A stretch of 9,358 bases of DNA. Origin: Bryobacteraceae bacterium. Its GTDB lineage: Bacteria > Acidobacteriota > Terriglobia > Bryobacterales > Bryobacteraceae. Positions within the stretch are counted from its first letter, which is position 1. Each line of letters starts with the position of its first letter. Location of the stretch: positions 1-9,358 of the forward strand of contig JAICMB010000098.1 in the NCBI GenBank assembly GCA_025929455.1. Reading direction: 5' to 3'. A model generated the notes under the pieces. It made no database searches. It was not told the DNA's origin and worked only from the letters and a program-made list of their open reading frames with translations. The position numbers and the translations under genes were made by a program. Positions 5,424-9,358 of the stretch are shown in pieces.

Positions 5424-7826
5424 ATGATCAAAATAGAAACCAGTTTCCTCCTTGTGAGGACGGTGCTAACTGGTGCGCTCTGCCTTGCCTGTTCTGGTTA
5501 CGCGGTGGCTGGTGTTCCAGCGCCCGCGCCCCTTGCGCCCGCCAATGGCGCTAGCGTTCAGGTGCCTTTCACACTGTCATGGTCTGCTGTAAGTGATCCG
5601 AGCGGAATCGCCGGATATAACTGGCAGGTAAGTCCTTCGGCTGGTTTCTCGCCGATCGTTCTGCAAAACTCGACCAACGGCGCGACTCAGGATATCGCGA
5701 GCGGGCTCGCCAGCGGAAAATACTTCTGGCGCGTACAAGCCGTCAACGGCGCGTTCGAGCAGGGTGCTTGGTCGAGCGCCTCGAGCTTTACTGTCACGGG
5801 CGCGGGCCCCAATTCGCCCGCCGCGCCGACGCTTTCTCCGACCAAAGGATACTCGACCTTCCATCCCAGAGAGATCATCACATTCAACTGGACGCAGGTG
5901 CCAAACGTCTCGACATATACTCTTGAATACTCGACCGACCCAAGCTTCCCGGTGAGTGTGACCGGCAAGTTCGACAACATTCCGAATCCGACAATGTCGT
6001 TCGGCCTCGGTGACGAGGGCAACTATTACGCGCGAGTGTTGGCGGTGACCGCCGATCGCATTTCCAGCGTGCCATCGAACGTCATCACGTTTTCGGTGTT
6101 TTTCAATAATCCCCTGCCGCAGCCGCCGTCGCCCATTTCGCCGGGCAACGGAACCACGCTATCGTTGCCTGTGACGTTGACATGGTCGGATGTTCCCAAC
6201 CCGCAGCCGAGCGGTTACGAAATCGAGATCGCCAAGGATTCGGGCTTTAGGACGATTGAAGAGGACGACCCTCAACTGAACGATCCGTCCCGCACGGTCC
6301 TGTCGTTGACCCCGGGAACCAAGTTCTGGCGCGTACGCTCGGCTCAGGGCGACGCCTCGCCAACTACGGCCGCGTTGACCGCGTGGTCGTCGGCGGGAAC
6401 ATTCACGATTCCATCAACGCCTCCGACTCCCGCGTCGCTTACTCTCACCAGCAATCCGCTGTTCAGCGGCAATAAGAGCTTTGTTGCCGTGCAACTGAGC
6501 GCAGGTGTGTCCGCAAGCGGCGCGACCATCGGCCTGACGAGTTCGAATCCCAGTGCGCTTCCCGTGCCGGCAACGATCAATATGCCGCCGAACACCGCGT
6601 GGACTCAGTTCCAGGTGCAAGCCGGACAAGTGACGACGACAACACCCGTGACGCTTACGGCGACATTGGATTCGGGTAGCGCGTCTGTTAACGTGAATGT
6701 CCTGCCGCCGTCGCTAAAGTCATTAACCATCTCGCCGAGCAGCATCAGCGGAGGTGCGCAGCCGCAGGTCATTATCATGTTGAACGGCCAGGCGCCTCCG
6801 GAGGGAGCTGTCGTGACTCTCTCCAGCAATTCGCCCGCGGTAACTCCGCTCGCATCGGCAACGATTGCGGCGGGCAGCCCTTCGGTGTCGTTTTCGGTTC
6901 CGACCTCGCAAGTGACTGCGAATACCACCGCGACAATAACGGCGACCTGGAATGGTGTCAACGTGCAGGGGCAAGTTACGCTGCTGCCTCAGGAAGCGCC
7001 CGCATCCATCACACTGAGCCCGACGTCCACGACCGGCTCGAATGGATCGTTCGCGACCGTTCGCGTCATATCGGCCTCGAGCTCAGACGAAACGCTGCAG
7101 GTGACGAGCAGTAATCCGTCCGTCGCATCGACACCGAACGGTGTAACGATTCCGGCCGGCGCGACGGCGGGCGGATTCAGCATCTTCACGACTCCGGTTT
7201 CCGTTACAACCGTGGTAACGATCTCGGTTTCCGGCGGCGGCGTGACCCGCTCCGCAGACCTGACCTTGACTCCAACTGCGGCGCCGGCATCGCTGGCGTC
7301 CATTTCTCTGAGCCCGGCGACCGTCACTGGCGGCGCGTCCTCGCAAGGTGTCGTGACTCTCACGAGCGCGGCGCCGTCAGGCGGACTTGCAGTCGCGCTG
7401 TCCAGCAGCAACGCCGCGGCGACCGTGCCCGCAAGCATCACGGTGCCCGCCGGTGCAACCTCCGCGGCATTCACGGTTGCGACGAGTTCCGTTACAGCTT
7501 CAACCGTCGTAACAATCACGGCCAGCGCCGGCGGAACGACGCAATCGGCAGCCTTAACGGTGAACGCGGGCGCCCAAGGCGCAGTGTTGACGGTAACGGC
7601 CACCGGACGTAGCCGCGAGTTTGTGAGCTCCAGCCCCGCGGGGATCAATGTGGCGGTCGGAAGCACGCAATCAGCGTCGTTTACAGTAGGGACGTCCATT
7701 ACGCTGAGCGCTTCCGACGGCCGCGACACAATCTGGTCCGGCGCATGTTCGAGCGGCGGCAGAAAGGTCAAGACCTGTACGTTCACGTTGAACGGGAATG
7801 CCAGCGTGACGGCCAACGTGCAATGA
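5424..7826 (+). CDS. Exported multidomain protein: three FN3-like, four Ig-like and one InlB-repeat-like domain (800 aa)
   Basis: This is a likely secreted or surface-associated adhesion or polymer-binding protein with no enzyme domain visible. Residues 1-30 are a signal peptide cut after AVA or AVAG; the cysteines at 20 and 23 do not fit a lipobox. Three FN3-like domains follow (about 31-124, 130-226, 233-328), with the motifs TLSWSAV, FNWTQVP and TLTWSDV and the strand motif KYFWRVQ/KFWRVRS. Four Ig-like repeats of about 92-98 residues (about 336-426, 429-520, 525-617, 621-713) follow, with the recurring pattern SSNP...P.TI..G...F.V.TS.VT..T.VTITA. The end (about 719-800) resembles a divergent InlB B-repeat: WSGAC...TCTFTLNGNASVTANV. 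Mature cysteines are only C775 and C785, probably a disulfide. No LPXTG, PEP-CTERM, type IX sorting or transmembrane anchor is present. The start at 5424 is chosen over far upstream in-frame codons because of the signal peptide and the AGGGG ribosome site; the upstream open frame overlaps the hydrolase gene. Confidence 0.88.
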   Translation: MIKIETSFLLVRTVLTGALCLACSGYAVAGVPAPAPLAPANGASVQVPFTLSWSAVSDPSGIAGYNWQVSPSAGFSPIVLQNSTNGATQDIASGLASGKYFWRVQAVNGAFEQGAWSSASSFTVTGAGPNSPAAPTLSPTKGYSTFHPREIITFNWTQVPNVSTYTLEYSTDPSFPVSVTGKFDNIPNPTMSFGLGDEGNYYARVLAVTADRISSVPSNVITFSVFFNNPLPQPPSPISPGNGTTLSLPVTLTWSDVPNPQPSGYEIEIAKDSGFRTIEEDDPQLNDPSRTVLSLTPGTKFWRVRSAQGDASPTTAALTAWSSAGTFTIPSTPPTPASLTLTSNPLFSGNKSFVAVQLSAGVSASGATIGLTSSNPSALPVPATINMPPNTAWTQFQVQAGQVTTTTPVTLTATLDSGSASVNVNVLPPSLKSLTISPSSISGGAQPQVIIMLNGQAPPEGAVVTLSSNSPAVTPLASATIAAGSPSVSFSVPTSQVTANTTATITATWNGVNVQGQVTLLPQEAPASITLSPTSTTGSNGSFATVRVISASSSDETLQVTSSNPSVASTPNGVTIPAGATAGGFSIFTTPVSVTTVVTISVSGGGVTRSADLTLTPTAAPASLASISLSPATVTGGASSQGVVTLTSAAPSGGLAVALSSSNAAATVPASITVPAGATSAAFTVATSSVTASTVVTITASAGGTTQSAALTVNAGAQGAVLTVTATGRSREFVSSSPAGINVAVGSTQSASFTVGTSITLSASDGRDTIWSGACSSGGRKVKTCTFTLNGNASVTANVQ
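6429..7562 (+). repeat. Four tandem Ig-like domain repeats
   Basis: This covers residues about 336-713 of the exported protein. Repeats 3 and 4 are the closest pair: the DNA shares TCCGTTACA and ACCGT-GTAAC-ATC blocks near 7200-7222 and 7489-7518, about 290 bp apart. Repeat 4 has a two-residue insertion (VTASTVVTI against VTTVVTI). This points to a more recent duplication of that pair than of repeats 1 and 2. Confidence 0.65.
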
Positions 7827-7870
7827 GAGCACGTCCGGCCGGAAGCACTCCGTAGCGAGGGAGAGCGTCA

Positions 7871-7904
7871 GCCGCGTCCGGTGCAGTTACACACCGGACG
7901 CGGC
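7871..7904. terminator. Strong hairpin downstream of the FN3/Ig-like gene, probable terminator
   Basis: GCCGCGTCCGGTG (7871-7883) pairs perfectly with CACCGGACGCGGC (7892-7904), a 13-bp GC-rich stem with an 8-nt loop, starting 45 bp after the stop codon. Only a weak AATCTT follows, not a true T-run, so termination may be inefficient or Rho-assisted, or the hairpin may protect the mRNA end. Confidence 0.6.
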
Positions 7905-8247
7905 AATCTTACGCATAAGTTCTCGCACTGTGCGAAGCCGACCGTGAGACTTGCATGAGTCGAGATTGTCGTACTCGCACCGATTCTGCGTCACGGCTAG
8001 TGTACGCAGGTTGGTCTGCGCAAATGTATAGGCCTGTGGAGTGGAAAGACTCCGGGCCAGGATGCCATGCGCTAGGCTCTCTTGCGAAGCTCACCGAAGG
8101 ACCATCACACCGTGCCGTGAAACCATCGCGAACGGAATGCTGTGCTGCGACGCGGTCCCTTGACATCCCCTGGACTGTATCCCTTTGCTGCCGGGAGCGC
8201 AGAACTTCGATATCCTTAAAGAACTCGAGCGCAATTGAAAACTCCCA
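7905..8247. other. Non-coding gap upstream of the LuxR-type regulator
   Basis: I see no credible gene in these 343 bases: open frames here have no recognisable protein features and overlap the flanking gene out of frame. Two dyads are visible: TCGCAC-T-GTGCGA (7923-7935), and a bulged hairpin at 7986-8009 in which CTGCGT/ACGCAG and CAC/GTG enclose the loop GGCTA. TTGACA at 8160-8165 is a perfect -35 box, but the bases 17 bp downstream (CTTTGC) are a poor -10. TATCCT at 8211-8216 is a possible -10 without a good -35. The regulator's promoter most likely lies here. The gap is long for this otherwise compact region. Confidence 0.4.
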
Positions 8248-9358
8248 ATGTCGATCGACCAGCGTGTACTCGCGGCGATCCAAGCGTTGTACGACGCGGC
8301 AGTGGATGAGACTCTCTGGCCAAAGGCGCTCCAAAAACTGGTCGAGTTCACAAGCAGCCAAGGTGCCAGCTTCTGGACCTTGGACAGTTCTGAACAGCCT
8401 CGTCTTCCTATTTTCACAACCTTCAATTTCGATGATCGATTTATAAGAGCTTATCTCGAGAACATGGTTCCTCTGGATCCCACCGTACAGTATCTCGTTC
8501 AACATCCAGATGTGCCGATCGTCCACGACGGCATTGTGATCACCGAGCGCGACAAAGACTTCCACCCCTACTACGACTGGCAAAGTCGTGAGTGTGACAT
8601 CTACTTCCGCATGGTCGCTCAGACGCGCCCGGCGCCGGGCGTGCAAGCGGGCGTGGCGCTGCATCGGGCGCGAAGAGCGGGAAGATACGAGCCCGAAGAT
8701 CTCGAGCGGTTTGCGCTGATTCGTGGCCACCTTCAGCGAGCGCTGGCCATCGGATTCCGCCTCGGCTCGCTAGGCGCAACGCAGCAATGTACCACCGCGC
8801 TACTGGACCGCAATCCAGCTGCAATTCTGCTCCTCGACGAGCATAAATGTATGGTGTACGCGAACCGCCGCGCGGAAGCGTTCCGTTCCGCGAAGGATGG
8901 AATTCGGTTGTCCCGCGATGGACTCGTTCTCACACGCAAACAAGACAATGACAGGCTGCAAACGCTGATTGCGAGAGTCCTTTCAAAGGCTGCGCCTGCA
9001 GCCGTCTCCGGCGGCGCCATGCGCGCGCTTCGCCCTTCCGGAAAGCGGGCTTATGGTATCGTCGTGGCGCCGATCGCGCGCCGGTTTCCGGCGCTGACGG
9101 TCTTCCGTCCCGCAGTTTGTATCATCATCACCGATCCCGAGACCAGGGCTGAGCTTTCGAGCGATCATCTGCGCGGCGCCTTCGGTCTTACAGAGGCCGA
9201 AGCGATGCTCGCGGCGCTGCTCGCAGCCGGCGAGGAACTGCGGTCCGCGGCGGTGAGACTCGGCATTACGTACGGTACTGCCCGGGCCCGCCTCGCCGAG
9301 ATTTTTCAGAAAACCGGGACTCACCGGCAATCGGAACTCGTTAGAGTTCTCCTGTCAA
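8248..9358 (+). CDS. LuxR-type HTH transcriptional regulator, 3' end cut by window
   Basis: This is a cytoplasmic DNA-binding regulator; 370 residues are visible with no stop before the window edge, and few are probably missing. Residues about 1-170 form a sensor-like region (LYDAAVDETLWPKAL near the start, VPLDPTVQYL at 74-83, HLQRAL at 161-166). Residues about 183-215 (LLDRNPAAILLLDEHKCMVYANRRAEAF) look PAS-like. Residues 313-368 match a LuxR/GerE HTH: LTEAEAMLAALLAAG, LRSAAVRLGITYGTARARL, then IFQKTGTHRQSELV. This layout is familiar from orphan LuxR-type regulators of rhizobia and other soil bacteria, which have no assigned ligand. The start is the first ATG after an in-frame TGA (8236-8238); the next Met is at residue 73. 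No good ribosome site precedes it. No receiver domain or phosphorylatable Asp module is seen, so it is not a classical response regulator. Its targets are unknown; the exported genes upstream are candidates by proximity only. Confidence 0.87.
   Translation, partial: MSIDQRVLAAIQALYDAAVDETLWPKALQKLVEFTSSQGASFWTLDSSEQPRLPIFTTFNFDDRFIRAYLENMVPLDPTVQYLVQHPDVPIVHDGIVITERDKDFHPYYDWQSRECDIYFRMVAQTRPAPGVQAGVALHRARRAGRYEPEDLERFALIRGHLQRALAIGFRLGSLGATQQCTTALLDRNPAAILLLDEHKCMVYANRRAEAFRSAKDGIRLSRDGLVLTRKQDNDRLQTLIARVLSKAAPAAVSGGAMRALRPSGKRAYGIVVAPIARRFPALTVFRPAVCIIITDPETRAELSSDHLRGAFGLTEAEAMLAALLAAGEELRSAAVRLGITYGTARARLAEIFQKTGTHRQSELVRVLLS

Noticed and set aside
5439..5513. Lipoprotein signal (cysteines 20 and 23) in the FN3/Ig-like protein
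   Set aside because: The residues before each cysteine do not fit the lipobox (Leu precedes C20; C23 has Cys at -3), and a normal cleavage site AVAG follows.
6989..7816. 275-codon minus-strand open frame opposite the Ig-like repeats
   Set aside because: It is antisense to the repeat region, and its Val/Ala/Thr-rich translation mirrors the Thr/Ser/Ala codons of the real gene; it has no start context or domain.
8171..8190. Possible sigma-54 promoter (TGG...TTTGCT) upstream of the regulator
   Set aside because: The distance between the GG and GC elements is 15 bases instead of the required 12, and the regulator has no sigma-54 activator domain to suggest such control.
7909..8730. 273-codon minus-strand open frame and overlapping 163-codon plus-strand frame (7955-8446) around the regulator start
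   Set aside because: Neither shows a domain, signal peptide or repeat, and both overlap the 5' part of the LuxR-type gene, whose frame gives a coherent protein through to a canonical HTH.

Overview
This is a GC-rich bacterial window with compact genes, several secreted proteins and no phage, transposon, CRISPR or RNA gene that I can recognise. The protein types suggest an Acidobacteriota (Bryobacter/Solibacter-like) or similar soil bacterium: capped leucine-rich-repeat proteins, a two-domain acetylxylan-esterase-like hydrolase, and an exported FN3/Ig-like mosaic protein. The taxonomic call is inference from protein style, not from a marker gene.

Layout from left to right. Positions 1-71 hold a compact structured element: two perfect hairpins side by side, both with a TCCA loop, inside a 6-bp outer inverted repeat. 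Next is a minus-strand, translationally coupled pair of exported LRR proteins (3035..1047, 662 aa, then 1044..112, 310 aa). Together they contain three complete LRR modules, each with the same N-cap motif (W-[VI]-x3-G-G) and C-cap motif (L-[RK]-x-A-x-P-x-C). Divergent from this pair, with only about 56 bp between the preferred start codons, is an exported two-domain alpha/beta hydrolase (3092..5227). Its first half carries a full Ser-Asp-His triad and its second half looks catalytically dead.

After a 196-bp, relatively AT-rich gap comes an exported 800-aa surface or secreted protein (5424..7826). It is built of three FN3-like domains, four tandem Ig-like repeats and a C-terminal InlB-B-repeat-like domain holding the only two cysteines of the mature chain. 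A strong hairpin at 7871-7904 follows this gene. A 343-bp stretch with small dyads but no credible gene leads to the last gene (8248 to the window edge), a LuxR-type HTH regulator with a sensor-like N-terminus and a PAS-like middle. It is cut off by the window a few residues past its HTH domain.

Four of the five proteins carry signal peptides, so the region serves mainly the cell envelope or outside: a probable carbohydrate-ester hydrolase, protein-binding LRR scaffolds and an adhesion-type multidomain protein, with a cytoplasmic regulator next door. A functional link between them is inferred only from neighbourhood and shared export.
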